This document shows, one piece after another, positions 26,110 through 35,353 of a DNA stretch of 55,167 nt; the stretch's first letter is position 1; every line of letters begins with the position of its first letter. This DNA comes from an uncultured Burkholderiales bacterium (GTDB taxonomy: Bacteria; Pseudomonadota; Gammaproteobacteria; Burkholderiales; Burkholderiaceae_C), in NCBI GenBank assembly GCA_903844825.1, contig CAIMVC010000057.1:1-55167 (forward strand), written 5' to 3'. Under the pieces are notes generated by a model. It was not told the origin of the DNA, ran no database searches, and saw only the letters and a program-made list of their open reading frames with translations. The translations under genes were made by a program, and so were the position numbers.

Positions 26110-26169
26110 GAACTTGACGTCGAAATTAACGTGAAGTTAACGTGAAATTAAACGCAAAAGTTAACGTGA
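26110..26169. repeat. Short tandem repeat, 11-12 bp unit GAARTTAACGT
   Basis: Five imperfect units run in tandem: GAACTTGACGTC, GAAATTAACGT, GAAGTTAACGT, GAAATTAAACGC and AAAAGTTAACGT. They fill most of the gap between two convergent genes and end three bases before the cysA stop codon. The AT-rich units stand out from the GC-rich surroundings. Confidence 0.75.
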
Positions 26170-26172
26170 CAG

Positions 26173-27270
26173 CTAAGGCTGCAAAGCGTCCACAAAGACC
26201 CGCGCCCGGCGTGGCGTGAGCAGCACCGTCTGGCCTTCGGACAGGCCCAGGCCCTGAAACTCCTGCGCACTGAGCTGCGCCTCGACCAGTCCGGCCAGGC
26301 CGTCAAGGCCAGGCGCTTGCGGCTGCAGTTCCAGCCGCGCCATCGGGCCCATGACGATCGCCCGTTCGAGTTTGGCCACGATGCCGCTGGCCCCTGGCGT
26401 GTAGCGCTGGACCTGCAGATCGTGCGGGCGCACGTAGGCGCTGGCGCTGCGGTTGTGGGCCTGCGCATGTTCTGGCGCAGCGAGGCGAATGCCGTGCTCT
26501 GCGGAGCCAAGTTGCACCTGGCCTTCATGGGCGCGACCACGAAATACATTGGCGTCGCCCAAAAAGCCGTGAACGAAGGCGGTGGCCGGATGCTCCCAGA
26601 CCTGTTGCGGCGTGCCGACCTGTTCGACCTGCCCGGCGTTCATCAGCACCACGCGGTCGGCCACTTCGAGCGCCTCTTCCTGATCGTGCGTGACAAAAAT
26701 GCTGGTCACCTGCAGGTCGTCATGCAGACGGCGCAACCACCGGCGCAGCTCTTTGCGCACCTTGGCATCCAGTGCGCCAAATGGCTCGTCGAGCAGCAGC
26801 ACCTTGGGCTCGACGGCCAGCGCCCGCGCCAGGGCAACGCGCTGACGCTGCCCGCCCGAGAGCTGGGACGGGTAGCGATCAGCCAGACCGTCGAGTTGTA
26901 CCCGGCCCAGCAGTTCGCGCACGGTGTGCTGAATCTGCGCCTGACTTGGCCGCAGTCCGCGCGGCTTGATGCGCAGACCAAAGGCGACGTTGTCAAACAC
27001 CGTCATGTGGCGAAACAGCGCGTAGTGCTGAAACACAAAACCCACCTCACGTTCACGCACATGCAAGCCGGTGGTGTCCTTACCTGAAAAAAAGATGCTG
27101 CCGGTGTCTGCGGTTTCGAGGCCGGCGATGATGCGCAGCAGCGTGGTCTTGCCGCAGCCCGAGGGGCCGAGCAGAGCCACCAGCTCGCCAGAGGCGACCT
27201 CCAGCGAGACATCACGCAAGGCCTGAAATGCGCCGAACTGGCGGCTGATGTGACGAACGTCGATGCTCAT
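26173..27270 (-). CDS. cysA: Sulfate/thiosulfate import ATP-binding protein
   Basis: From the ATG at 27270 the ATPase is 365 residues. It has Walker [10 protein letters not shown], signature [16 protein letters not shown], Walker [20 protein letters not shown] and the H-loop [17 protein letters not shown]-terminal TOBE-like region follows. The start overlaps the cysW stop by four bases. A longer in-frame N-terminus exists on paper but would run over cysW and is not real. It drives sulfate import with CysT and CysW. Confidence 0.93.
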   Translation of the reverse strand: MSIDVRHISRQFGAFQALRDVSLEVASGELVALLGPSGCGKTTLLRIIAGLETADTGSIFFSGKDTTGLHVREREVGFVFQHYALFRHMTVFDNVAFGLRIKPRGLRPSQAQIQHTVRELLGRVQLDGLADRYPSQLSGGQRQRVALARALAVEPKVLLLDEPFGALDAKVRKELRRWLRRLHDDLQVTSIFVTHDQEEALEVADRVVLMNAGQVEQVGTPQQVWEHPATAFVHGFLGDANVFRGRAHEGQVQLGSAEHGIRLAAPEHAQAHNRSASAYVRPHDLQVQRYTPGASGIVAKLERAIVMGPMARLELQPQAPGLDGLAGLVEAQLSAQEFQGLGLSEGQTVLLTPRRARVFVDALQP

Positions 27271-28136
27271 GCGGCTTCTTTCAAAAAGGCGCTGGGCTCG
27301 GGCGGCACAGCAGCCAGGGTGTTGCGCTGGCGTGCATGCTGCCATTCGACCAGCTGCTTGATCACCAGGGTCACCAGCGCCAGCAAGGCCAGCAGCGAGG
27401 CCACGGCAAACGCGGCGACGGACTGGTATTCGTTGTACAAAATCTCGACCTGCAGCGGCATGGTGTTGGTCTGCCCGCGAATGTGGCCGGATACCACCGA
27501 GACCGCGCCAAACTCGCCCATGGCCCGCGCGTTGCACAAAATCACGCCGTAGATCAGACCCCACTTGATGTTGGGCAGCGTGACCCGCGAAAAGGTTTGC
27601 CAGCCGGTCGCACCCAACACGATGGCGGCCTGCTCCTCGTCGCTGCCTTGGGCCTGCATCAGCGGCACGAGTTCCCGGGCGATGAAGGGAAAGGTCACAA
27701 AAATGGTGGCCAGGATAATGCCAGGCACCGCAAAAATGATCTTGATGTCATGCGCCTGCAACCAGGGACCGAGCCAGCCTTGCGCGCCAAAGATCAGCAC
27801 ATACACCAGTCCGGCCACCACCGGCGAGACCGAAAACGGCAGGTCAATGAGCGTGATCAGAAACGACTTGCCGCGAAACTCAAACTTGGCAATAGCCCAG
27901 GCGGCCGCCACGCCAAACACCAGGTTCAGCGGCACCGCAACAAGGGCCGTCAACAGCGTGAGCTCAATGGCCGACCAGGCGTCCGGGTCTTGCAAGGCTT
28001 GCCAGTAGGCGTGCCAGCCCTTGCGCAGCGCTTCGGTAAACACCGCCGCCAGCGGCAGGATCAAAAACAGGCCGATAAAAACCAGCGCCACCGCGATCAG
28101 GCTCCAGCGCACGACGGCCGATTCAGTTTGCTTCAT
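27267..28136 (-). CDS. cysW: Sulfate/thiosulfate ABC transporter permease
   Basis: This 289-residue protein has six hydrophobic segments and family-typical motifs: [40 protein letters not shown], and [22 protein letters not shown], the ATPase-contact loop. [19 protein letters not shown] is strongly characteristic of CysW. It is coupled by four-base overlaps to cysT upstream and cysA downstream. Confidence 0.94.
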   Translation of the reverse strand: MKQTESAVVRWSLIAVALVFIGLFLILPLAAVFTEALRKGWHAYWQALQDPDAWSAIELTLLTALVAVPLNLVFGVAAAWAIAKFEFRGKSFLITLIDLPFSVSPVVAGLVYVLIFGAQGWLGPWLQAHDIKIIFAVPGIILATIFVTFPFIARELVPLMQAQGSDEEQAAIVLGATGWQTFSRVTLPNIKWGLIYGVILCNARAMGEFGAVSVVSGHIRGQTNTMPLQVEILYNEYQSVAAFAVASLLALLALVTLVIKQLVEWQHARQRNTLAAVPPEPSAFLKEAA

Positions 28137-29101
28137 GCGCCCTCTCCCGAGCGGCGGCGTTGCCAGGCTTGCAAGGCGTTGATGATCAGCAGCAGCACAA
28201 AGGAGATCAGCAACATCACGACGGCCACCGCGGTCGCGCCGGCATAGTCGTATTGCTCGAGCTTGCCGACGATGAGCAAGGGCGTGATCTCGGAGACCAT
28301 GGGCACATTGCCCGCGATAAAAATGACCGATCCGTACTCGCCGACAGCCCGCGCAAAGGCCATGGCAAAGCCGGTCAGCAGCGCCGGCGCAATGGCCGGA
28401 AAGATCACACGCGTGAAGGTTTGCCAGCGCGTGGCCCCCAGGCAGGCCGCCGCCTCTTCGAGTTCTTTTTCGGTGTCTTCGAGTACCGGCTGCACGGTGC
28501 GCACCACAAAGGGCAGGCCCACGAAGATCAGCGCGATGACGACGCCGGCCGGGGTGAAAGCCAGCTGGATGCCGAGCGGCTCGAGGTACTGGCCCAGCCA
28601 GCCATTGCCAGCGAGCAGCGCCGTCAGCGAGATGCCAGCCACAGCGGTGGGCAGCGCAAACGGCAGGTCGACCAGCGCATCGACGATTTTCTTGCCGGGA
28701 AAGCGGTAGCGCACCAGCACCCAGGCAATGAGCAGGCCAAACACCACGTTGACCAGCGCCGCCAGCAAGGAAGCGCCAAAGCTCAGCCGATAGGACGCGA
28801 CCACGCGCGGCGAGCTGATGGCCGCCCAGAACTGCTCCCAGCTCAGCGCAAAGGTCTTCAGGACCAGCGCCGACAAGGGGATCAGCACGATCAGCCCGAG
28901 GTACAGCAGGGTAAAGCCCAGCGTTAAACGAAAGCCGGGCAACACGCGGCGGGCGCGACCAGAGCCGCGCCTGCTGGCGGGCGTCAACGCGCTGGCGACA
29001 GCCGCTGGCGGCGTGAAGCTGGCGCCGAACGGGGCAAGGGACGGTGCAGCGGATGAAGCAATGGATGGCGCCATGGGAGACGCGAAGGATGGGGCTGACA
29101 T
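28133..29101 (-). CDS. cysT: Sulfate/thiosulfate ABC transporter permease
   Basis: The 322-residue permease has the CysT core from about residue 50 onward: [20 protein letters not shown], the [13 protein letters not shown] segment, [15 protein letters not shown], the contact loop [21 protein letters not shown] and [16 protein letters not shown]. The first roughly 50 residues are an Ala/Ser/Pro-rich extension not usual in CysT. A downstream ATG (codon 10 or so) would shorten it only slightly. It is preceded closely by the serine hydrolase gene. Confidence 0.93.
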   Translation of the reverse strand: MSAPSFASPMAPSIASSAAPSLAPFGASFTPPAAVASALTPASRRGSGRARRVLPGFRLTLGFTLLYLGLIVLIPLSALVLKTFALSWEQFWAAISSPRVVASYRLSFGASLLAALVNVVFGLLIAWVLVRYRFPGKKIVDALVDLPFALPTAVAGISLTALLAGNGWLGQYLEPLGIQLAFTPAGVVIALIFVGLPFVVRTVQPVLEDTEKELEEAAACLGATRWQTFTRVIFPAIAPALLTGFAMAFARAVGEYGSVIFIAGNVPMVSEITPLLIVGKLEQYDYAGATAVAVVMLLISFVLLLIINALQAWQRRRSGEGA

Positions 29102-29126
29102 GGGGATGCGCTCTTTTCTTCAGGCT

Positions 29127-29783
29127 TCAGCCGGCGCTCGAGAGCTGCGGGAGGTCCGCCACGGCCGGCGCAAAAAGAGCCTGACCCTCGGGGGCGGCCT
29201 CGCCCAGCAGCGACTGCAACAGCGCCAGCCCCAGCGGCCACTGACCATGGCCGGACTCGGCATTAATATGACCAGCGTCCTGCACACGCACAAACTCGCT
29301 GCCCCAGGCGCGGGCGTAGGCGCCGGCCAGACGGATCGGGCAAAACGGGTCCTTGCTACTGGCCACCAGAATGCTGCGGTAGGGGAGCTTGTGAAAAGGC
29401 ACGGGCGCAAAGTCAGCCAGCGCGCCCCGGCGCTCCGGGTCGGCCGGCGCCACCAGCAGCGCGCCGCTGATGCGTTCGGCCACCTGCGACGGCAGATGCG
29501 CTGCCGCAATACAGCCCAGGCTGTGCGCCGCCAGCACCACGGACGCGGGCTGCGCCAGGATCACATCGGCCAGCTGGTCGACCCAGGCCTGTCGGGAGGG
29601 AAACAGCCAGTCCGCCTGCTCCACCCGCAAAGCACCAGGCACGCGCGCGGCCCACAGACTCTGCCAATGACCCGACCCGGAACCCCGCCACCCCGGCACG
29701 ATGACGACACGCGGCCCGGCAGCAGGCGGCCGCACGGACGGCACAGACCGCGCTGAGGGGAAGGGGTTCAGTAAAGCAGACAT
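29127..29783 (-). CDS. RBBP9/YdeN-type serine hydrolase within the sulfate operon
   Basis: The 218-residue protein is a small alpha/beta hydrolase. It shows the oxyanion-region motif VVIVPGWRGSGSGHWQ, a nucleophile elbow AAHSLGCIAA with Ser88, a likely acid Asp145 (SSKDPF) and His172 in DAGHINAESG. No signal peptide is visible, so it should be cytoplasmic. Family members are esterases or peptidases of mostly unknown substrate. It sits between sbp and cysT on the same strand, 25 nt before cysT and 106 nt after sbp. Co-expression with sulfate uptake is likely, though no role in sulfur metabolism can be read from the protein. Confidence 0.82.
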   Translation of the reverse strand: MSALLNPFPSARSVPSVRPPAAGPRVVIVPGWRGSGSGHWQSLWAARVPGALRVEQADWLFPSRQAWVDQLADVILAQPASVVLAAHSLGCIAAAHLPSQVAERISGALLVAPADPERRGALADFAPVPFHKLPYRSILVASSKDPFCPIRLAGAYARAWGSEFVRVQDAGHINAESGHGQWPLGLALLQSLLGEAAPEGQALFAPAVADLPQLSSAG

Positions 29784-29814
29784 GGCGCGTATTCTTGGTT
29801 GTCCGCCTTAAAAC

Positions 29815-29839
29815 TCAAAACAATAGATTGTTGTTTTGA
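29815..29839. promoter_or_regulatory. A/T-rich dyad between sbp and the hydrolase-cysTWA genes
   Basis: TCAAAACAA (29815-29823) and TTGTTTTGA (29831-29839) form a 9-bp inverted repeat with a 7-bp loop. On the minus strand it is followed by GTTTT. It could be a leaky terminator that lowers expression after sbp, or an operator before the hydrolase gene. Confidence 0.45.
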
Positions 29840-29889
29840 TATTTCTAAATCAGCTGAGGCGGGCTCTGAAAGCTCGTCGGCCAGGCCGC

Positions 29890-30927
29890 TTACTTCTTAG
29901 CGTAGATCTGGTCGAAACTGCCGCCGTCGGCAAAGTGGTCTTTGTCGGCCTTGGCCCAGCCGCCGAAGGCCTCGTCAATGCGAAACAGGTTGAGCTTGGG
30001 GAACTGCTTGGCGTACTTGAGCTTGGCTTTTTCGGAGACAGCCGGGCGGTAGAAATTTTTGCCGGCGATGTCCTGGCCTTCTTCTGAGTAGAGGTACTTG
30101 AGGTATTCCTCGGCCACCGCGCGGCTTGCCTTGCGCTCCACGTTTTTGTCGACCACGGTCACCGGCGGCTCGGCCAGGATGCTCAGGCTGGGGTAGACCA
30201 CATCGACCTTGTTGCCGAATTCCTTTTCCAGCAGGTAGGCCTCGTTCTCCCAGGAGATGAAGACGTCGCCCTGGTTGCGCTGGGCAAAGGTGATCGACGA
30301 GCCACGTGCGCCGGTGTCGAGCACGGGCACGTTGGCGTAGAGCCTGGCGACAAACTCTTTGGCCTTGGCATCGCTGCCCAGCTTGCGCTTGGCAAATTCC
30401 CAGGCGGCCAGGTAGTTCCAGCGCGCCCCGCCCGAGGTCTTGGGGTTGGGTGTAATGACGCTGATGCCGGGCTTGATCAGGTCGTCCCAGTCCTTGATGC
30501 CCTTGGGGTTGCCCTGGCGCACCACCAGCACGATGGTGGAGGTGTAAGGCGCCGAGTTGTGCGGCAGACGTTTTTGCCAGTCGGCTGGAATCCAGCCGCC
30601 ATTTTTGTGGAGCGCCTCCACATCACCGGCCAGCGCCAGGGTGACGACGTCGGCATCGAGGCCGTCAATCACCGAGCGAGCCTGCTTGCCCGAGCCGCCA
30701 TGCGACTGCTTGATGGTGACAGTCTGGCCCGACTTGGCTTTCCAGTACCGGGCAAAGGCCGCGTTGTACTCGGCGTACAGCTCGCGGGTCGGATCGTAGG
30801 ACACGTTGAGCAAGGTCACCGCCGGTTGCGCCTGGCTGACCCCCGGCGCCAGGCCTGCGAACAAGAGCAGCGAGGCGTAGCCCAGCCATTGAGTGAGCGA
30901 TTGAACAAAGAATTGGCGGCGATGCAT
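29890..30927 (-). CDS. sbp: Periplasmic sulfate-binding protein
   Basis: From the ATG at 30927 (AAGGGAA ahead) the precursor is 345 residues. A signal peptide covers about the first 34 residues ([20 protein letters not shown], then a VSQAQP cut site). The mature protein begins [19 protein letters not shown] and contains [20 protein letters not shown], the classical sulfate-binding loop region. It then has [13 protein letters not shown] and the [16 protein letters not shown] segment. It delivers sulfate to CysTWA. An in-frame extension upstream is not supported by the family N-terminus. Confidence 0.94.
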   Translation of the reverse strand: MHRRQFFVQSLTQWLGYASLLLFAGLAPGVSQAQPAVTLLNVSYDPTRELYAEYNAAFARYWKAKSGQTVTIKQSHGGSGKQARSVIDGLDADVVTLALAGDVEALHKNGGWIPADWQKRLPHNSAPYTSTIVLVVRQGNPKGIKDWDDLIKPGISVITPNPKTSGGARWNYLAAWEFAKRKLGSDAKAKEFVARLYANVPVLDTGARGSSITFAQRNQGDVFISWENEAYLLEKEFGNKVDVVYPSLSILAEPPVTVVDKNVERKASRAVAEEYLKYLYSEEGQDIAGKNFYRPAVSEKAKLKYAKQFPKLNLFRIDEAFGGWAKADKDHFADGGSFDQIYAKK

Positions 30928-31093
30928 GGTGTTTCCCTTTTTGAATTGAATTGGATCGAACTGGCGTGAAAAACGCTCTGAGGGGGTGGATTCTGAAAGC
31001 AGTTCTTTAAAACTGGAAATACTGACTTTTTCGTTTCTTATAGCCAAACAATCTTTATCCGAGCTGGCAACAAGCATCGGCCGTTCATCATTT

Positions 31094-31113
31094 TTAGTTG
31101 CGCCCGCAACTAA
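31094..31113. promoter_or_regulatory. Perfect palindrome, candidate MarR operator
   Basis: TTAGTTGC-GCCC-GCAACTAA is a perfect 8-bp inverted repeat in the 290-bp divergent gap between sbp (start 30927) and the TctC gene (start 31218). MarR-type regulators commonly bind such AGTTGC palindromes, and a marR gene is the second gene of the rightward cluster. I see nothing else notable in the 30928-31217 gap. Confidence 0.5.
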
Positions 31114-31217
31114 TTTGCGATAAAGTTCGATCCGCGCTGGCGCCCGGCGATCCGCACGCATGACGTGGGGACACCGACCACAGCCATTTGCTCATCCAAC
31201 ACAACCGAGACATAGCC

Positions 31218-32195
31218 ATGCGTTCATTCATCCGCCACGCCCGTCAACTCTTTGCCGCCACACTGGTGCTGGCCAGCGCCGCCGTGCTGGCCCAGGGTTT
31301 TCCCAACAAGCCACTGGAATGGGTCGTGCCTTACCCGCCGGGCGGCGGCACCGACATCGTGGCGCGCACACTGGCCCAGGCCATGGGCAGCACGCTGGGG
31401 CAGAACATCATCATCCTGAACAAGCCGGGGGCTGCCACCAACATTGGCGCCGACTACACGGCGCACGCCAAGGCGGACGGTTACGTGCTGATGTCAGCCG
31501 ACACCGCCACCCTGGCGGCCAATCCTTTTTTGTATGCCAAGCTGCCCTACAACCCTGAAAAAGACTTTGCGCCGATCGGACTGACGGTTCGCTTCCCGAT
31601 GATCCTGGTGGTCAACCCCAGCTTGCCGGTCAAGAACCTGCAGGAACTGACGGCCTGGGTCAAGGCCCAGCCCAACGGCGCCAACTACGCCACGCCGGGT
31701 TCGGGCAGCCCGCACCATCTGGCGTCCGAGCTGTTTCGCGAGGTGACCGGCCTCAAACTCACGCACGTGCCCTACCGCGGCGCAGCGCCCGCCGTGCAGG
31801 ACGTGGTCGCCGGGCAGTTGCCCATGATGTTCGTGGACACGGCCAGCGGCCAGCAGTTCATCAGCGCGGGCAAGCTGCGCGCCATCGGCATAGCCAGCGC
31901 CAAGCGGGTCAAGAATTTCGAGGCCATTCCCACGCTCGGCGAGCAGGGTCTGAAAGACTTTGAAGCCTACGCCTGGCAAGGTCTGGTCGCGCCCGCCGGC
32001 ACGCCAGCGGACGCGATCAGCGCACTGAACACGGCTCTGCAGACGGCCATGAACAGCGCCCCGGTCAAGGCCAAAATGGACGCGCTGGGCCTGGAGGCCA
32101 TCACCAGCTCGCCGCAGCAAATGGCTGACTACGCCACCAAAGAGCGCGCCAAATGGGGCCCCCTGATCAAGGCAGCCGGCATCAAGGCTGACTGA
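31218..32195 (+). CDS. TctC/Bug-family substrate-binding protein of the aromatic cluster
   Basis: From the ATG at 31218 the precursor is 325 residues. A signal peptide (RQLFAATLVLASAAVLAQG) leads to FPNKPLEWVVPYPPGGGTD, the family start, then LNKPGAATNIGADYTAHAK and THVPYRGAAPAVQDVVAGQ. It is expected in the periplasm, binding a carboxylated aromatic or a related acid. No TctAB genes are nearby. It is the first gene of the cluster that goes on to MarR, a flavin monooxygenase and fumarylacetoacetase, and MarR follows after 20 nt. Confidence 0.88.
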   Translation: MRSFIRHARQLFAATLVLASAAVLAQGFPNKPLEWVVPYPPGGGTDIVARTLAQAMGSTLGQNIIILNKPGAATNIGADYTAHAKADGYVLMSADTATLAANPFLYAKLPYNPEKDFAPIGLTVRFPMILVVNPSLPVKNLQELTAWVKAQPNGANYATPGSGSPHHLASELFREVTGLKLTHVPYRGAAPAVQDVVAGQLPMMFVDTASGQQFISAGKLRAIGIASAKRVKNFEAIPTLGEQGLKDFEAYAWQGLVAPAGTPADAISALNTALQTAMNSAPVKAKMDALGLEAITSSPQQMADYATKERAKWGPLIKAAGIKAD

Positions 32196-32215
32196 GCCGA
32201 ACCCTTGAGCCCAGC

Positions 32216-32797
32216 ATGAGCTCGCCCCGCACCGCTCCCCGCAGCAGCACTCCCCCAGGCCGGGCGGCGGGCGCCAGCACGCCACTGGACCGCACGCTCA
32301 CCTACCGGCTGCATCTGCTGCACAAGCTGACCGACCTGGCCAGCCAGCGCAGCTACCCGGAGCTGATCGGTCTGTCGATGAGCGACGGTCGCTGCCTGAC
32401 CACCATCGGCACCTTCGAGCCGCTGTCGGTCAAGGACCTGGCCCGTCAGTCCAACCTGAATAAAGCGCAGGCCAGCCGCGGCGCGCAGGCTCTGGTGGAT
32501 CAGGGCCTGGTGCGCAAGAGCGACCAACCCGCAGACGGCCGAGGCGTGGTGCTCACGCTCACGGACGCGGGCCGCCGCACCTGGCAGGCGGCCATGGGCA
32601 TGGTCGAGCAGCGCAATCGCGACATCTTTGCCTGCCTGGACGCGCCGGAGCTGGCGCAGCTGAGCCAATTGCTGGACCGGCTGATCGCGCACAACCGGCC
32701 CGACGACAACCCGGAGGCCAAAGCCGGCGCCACCCCAGGCCCTGACCGCAGTGCGCCAAAGCGAGCAAAAAAAGCCCCAACGACCGGCAAACCCTGA
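32216..32797 (+). CDS. MarR-family transcriptional regulator
   Basis: The 193-residue protein has a winged-helix core from about residue 25 to 145. LTYRLHLLHKLTDLASQRSY is the dimer helix, LSVKDLARQSNLNKAQASRG the recognition helix region, and KSDQPADGRGVVLTLTDAGR the wing. A Pro/Ala/Lys-rich tail ends the protein. MarR members usually repress aromatic catabolic genes and release DNA on binding an aromatic acid. The palindrome at 31094-31113 upstream of the first gene of the cluster is the likely site. Confidence 0.87.
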   Translation: MSSPRTAPRSSTPPGRAAGASTPLDRTLTYRLHLLHKLTDLASQRSYPELIGLSMSDGRCLTTIGTFEPLSVKDLARQSNLNKAQASRGAQALVDQGLVRKSDQPADGRGVVLTLTDAGRRTWQAAMGMVEQRNRDIFACLDAPELAQLSQLLDRLIAHNRPDDNPEAKAGATPGPDRSAPKRAKKAPTTGKP

Positions 32798-32849
32798 GCG
32801 CCAGCGAGCCCGCACCGCCGTCCCTTCACCGATGACCTGAACCCGCCCC

Positions 32850-34541
32850 ATGCACCAACCGACCGCCCAAGCACGCCGCTCGATTTACTACCACTACCAG
32901 GTGTTCAAGCCCTGGCTGCCTTCTGCCCATGGCGCGCAGGTGCGCAAGCAAGTCGTCATCGTCGGCTCCGGTCCGCTGGGCCTGACGACCGCGCTGGAGC
33001 TGGCGCGCCATGGCGTGCCCAGCGTGGTGCTGGAGTCCGAGCTGCAGGTCTCGGAGGGCAGCCGCGCGATTGTGTTCACGCGCCGCAGCATGGAGATCTT
33101 GCAGCAAGTCGGCGTGGCCGAGCGCGTCAGCCAAAACGGCCTGCCCTGGCGTTTTGGCAACTCCTACTACCGCGGCCAGCGCGTGTTTCGCATGGAGGCG
33201 CCGCACGACGACGACGACCGCTTTTTCCCGATGATCAACCTGCAGCAGCAGTACCTCGAAGAGTACCTGGTCGACGCCTGCCTGGCCGAGCCGCTGATCG
33301 ACTTTCGCTGGGGTAACCGCTGGCTGAGTACGAGCCAGCACGACGGTTTTGCCAGCAGCGAGATCGACACCCCCGAGGGGCCGTACACGCTGCAGACCGA
33401 CTGGCTGATTGCCGCCGACGGCGCGCGCTCGGGGATTCGCTCGGCCATGGGCTTGCAGATGGAAGGGGCCTCATACGAGGGCCGCTTTGTGATTGCCGAC
33501 ATCCGCATCGACCTGCCCCTGCCCACCGAACGGCTGGCCTTTTTTGACCCGGACTGGAACCCCGGCAACACCGTGCTCATGCACCGTGAGCCGCACGGCA
33601 TGTGGCGCGTGGACTACCAACTGCCTGCCAACGAAACGCCCGAACAGGCGCTGAGTCCGGCGTCGCTGACGAGCCGCATCAATGCCTTGCTGGCGCAGAT
33701 CGGTCACGCCGACAAGCCCTGGGAGATGGACTGGAGCTCGGTCTATTCGGCCCGCACCCTGACCCTGCCCGACTACCGCCACGGCCGTGTGCTGTTTGCC
33801 GGCGATGCCGCCCACATGCTGCCGATCTTTGGCGTGCGCGGCGCCAACACCGCCTTTCAGGATGCGCAGTCGCTGGCCTGGCAGCTGGCCTATGTGGTCA
33901 AGGGCCTGGCCAGCGAAAAGCTGCTGGCCAACTACAGCGCAGAGCGGGTCGGCGCGGCGCGCGAAATCATTGACGAAGCCGGCAAAAGCACACGTTTCAT
34001 GACACCCCCGAGCGCCGGCTTTCGACTGCTGCGTGACGCCGTGCTGTCCTTGTCGTTGTCAGAGGAATTTGTGCGCCCGCTCTACCACTGGCGCACCTCG
34101 CGGCCGCACGCCTACGCCAGCTCGATGCTCAACAGCCCTGGTGACGACAACGCGCTCTTCAAGGCCGGGCCGGCGCATGGCGAGCCGTCGCAAAACATCC
34201 GGCTGGGCGCTGACGACTACCTGCTGGACCACCTGGGCGGCGGCTTTGATCTGATCTATTTCACCGACGGCGCCAGCATTCCCGCGCCGCTGCAACAGGT
34301 GCTGGCCGACAGCCGGGCCAAAGGCCTGGCCCTGCGGCTGATTGCCGTGGGCCGCGCAGGTGACGTGGCCGGTGCCGACGTGACGCTGGCCGACGCCGAC
34401 GGCCACCTGCGCGCGCGCTACGGCGTGCGCGCCAGCGGCGCGGCCTACCTGCTGCGCCCCGACCAGCATGTCTGCGCACGCTGGATGACGCTCGATGCGC
34501 ACCGCCTGCAAGCGGCGCTGAGCACCGCATTGCCGCACTAA
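32850..34541 (+). CDS. FAD-dependent aromatic monooxygenase (PheA/TfdB/MhpA type)
   Basis: The 563-residue protein starts its Rossmann fold at about residue 36 (VVIVGSGPLGLTTALELARHG). It shows the flavoprotein hydroxylase DG motif in LIAADGARSGIRSAMG and the GD motif in RVLFAGDAAHMLPIFGVRGAN. A C-terminal thioredoxin-like region follows, as in phenol hydroxylase-type enzymes. It should hydroxylate a phenolic ring using NAD(P)H and O2. It is followed by a small DUF2783-like gene, a VOC protein and fumarylacetoacetase, which suggests a route through a hydroquinone-type ring to a fumaryl diketoacid. Confidence 0.88.
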   Translation: MHQPTAQARRSIYYHYQVFKPWLPSAHGAQVRKQVVIVGSGPLGLTTALELARHGVPSVVLESELQVSEGSRAIVFTRRSMEILQQVGVAERVSQNGLPWRFGNSYYRGQRVFRMEAPHDDDDRFFPMINLQQQYLEEYLVDACLAEPLIDFRWGNRWLSTSQHDGFASSEIDTPEGPYTLQTDWLIAADGARSGIRSAMGLQMEGASYEGRFVIADIRIDLPLPTERLAFFDPDWNPGNTVLMHREPHGMWRVDYQLPANETPEQALSPASLTSRINALLAQIGHADKPWEMDWSSVYSARTLTLPDYRHGRVLFAGDAAHMLPIFGVRGANTAFQDAQSLAWQLAYVVKGLASEKLLANYSAERVGAAREIIDEAGKSTRFMTPPSAGFRLLRDAVLSLSLSEEFVRPLYHWRTSRPHAYASSMLNSPGDDNALFKAGPAHGEPSQNIRLGADDYLLDHLGGGFDLIYFTDGASIPAPLQQVLADSRAKGLALRLIAVGRAGDVAGADVTLADADGHLRARYGVRASGAAYLLRPDQHVCARWMTLDAHRLQAALSTALPH

Positions 34542-34552
34542 GGACAGCCATC

Positions 34553-34768
34553 ATGCCCCACGCCCTCGCCATGAACACCGCCGACACCGCCGCCCTGAGC
34601 ATTCCCGAGCTCGAGAAGGTCTACGACACCCTGGCCAGCGCCATTGACCAGGCCGGCGCCGACAAGGCCCAGTTGTTCCTGGTCAAGCTCGCCTTGCTCA
34701 ACGCCAACGCCCTGGCCGACGCAGCGCAGTTTGCGCGCCACACACAAGCGGCCCTGCGCGACCTCTGA
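34553..34768 (+). CDS. Small helical protein, DUF2783-like
   Basis: This 71-residue protein contains SIPELEKVYDTLASAIDQAG, KAQLFLVKLALLNA and a C-terminal AALRDL. This fits my memory of the DUF2783 family, which is usually encoded directly after flavin monooxygenases. It begins 11 nt past the monooxygenase stop, so the two are almost surely co-translated. The function is unknown; a small partner of the monooxygenase is a reasonable guess. An in-frame ATG at codon 7 is an alternative start. Confidence 0.65.
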   Translation: MPHALAMNTADTAALSIPELEKVYDTLASAIDQAGADKAQLFLVKLALLNANALADAAQFARHTQAALRDL

Positions 34769-34813
34769 GCCCCCTTTTTCAAACGATCCCATCACCCACT
34801 CAGGAGAGCTGCC

Positions 34814-35353
34814 ATGCTGGTTCAACAAGTTCACCACGTCGCCTACCGCTGCATTGACGCCAAGGAAACCGTCGAGTGGTATGAAAAAAACCTGGACATG
34901 AAGTTCGTGCTGGCAATTGCCGAGGACGAGGTGCCATCGACCAAGGCACCCGACCCGTACATGCACGTGTTTCTCGACGCCGGCCATGGCAATGTGCTGG
35001 CCTTTTTTGAACTGCCCCGGCAAGCGCCCATGGACCGCGACCGCAACACACCCGCCTGGGTCCAGCACCTGGCGCTCAAGGTCGACTCGGTCGACACCTT
35101 GCTGCAGGCCAAGGCACGGCTGGAAGCGGCCGGCATTGAGGTGCTCGGTCCCACGGACCACACCATCTTCAAGTCGATCTACTTTTTTGACCCCAACGGC
35201 CATCGCCTCGAGCTGGCCGCCGACACCGCCACGCCCGCCATGATGCAGCAGCTCGACAGCGTCAAGCGGGCCATGCTCGAAGAGTGGTCCCAGACCAAAA
35301 AAGCCCCCAAACACGCCGCCTGGATGCACGACGCCAGCCTGACCCAGCCGTGA
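34814..35353 (+). CDS. VOC superfamily protein (glyoxalase/extradiol dioxygenase fold)
   Basis: The 179-residue protein has two beta-alpha-beta-beta-beta modules. Candidate metal ligands in the family pattern are His8 (VHHVAYRC), Glu66 (FFELP), His85 (WVQHLALKV) and Glu133 (HRLELAAD). The start ATG at 34814 has GGAGAG ahead. Placed between an aromatic monooxygenase and fumarylacetoacetase, it could be the ring-opening dioxygenase or an isomerase of the pathway, since no other candidate for that step is present. That assignment is inference. Its stop is immediately followed by the MITE-like element. Confidence 0.82.
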   Translation: MLVQQVHHVAYRCIDAKETVEWYEKNLDMKFVLAIAEDEVPSTKAPDPYMHVFLDAGHGNVLAFFELPRQAPMDRDRNTPAWVQHLALKVDSVDTLLQAKARLEAAGIEVLGPTDHTIFKSIYFFDPNGHRLELAADTATPAMMQQLDSVKRAMLEEWSQTKKAPKHAAWMHDASLTQP

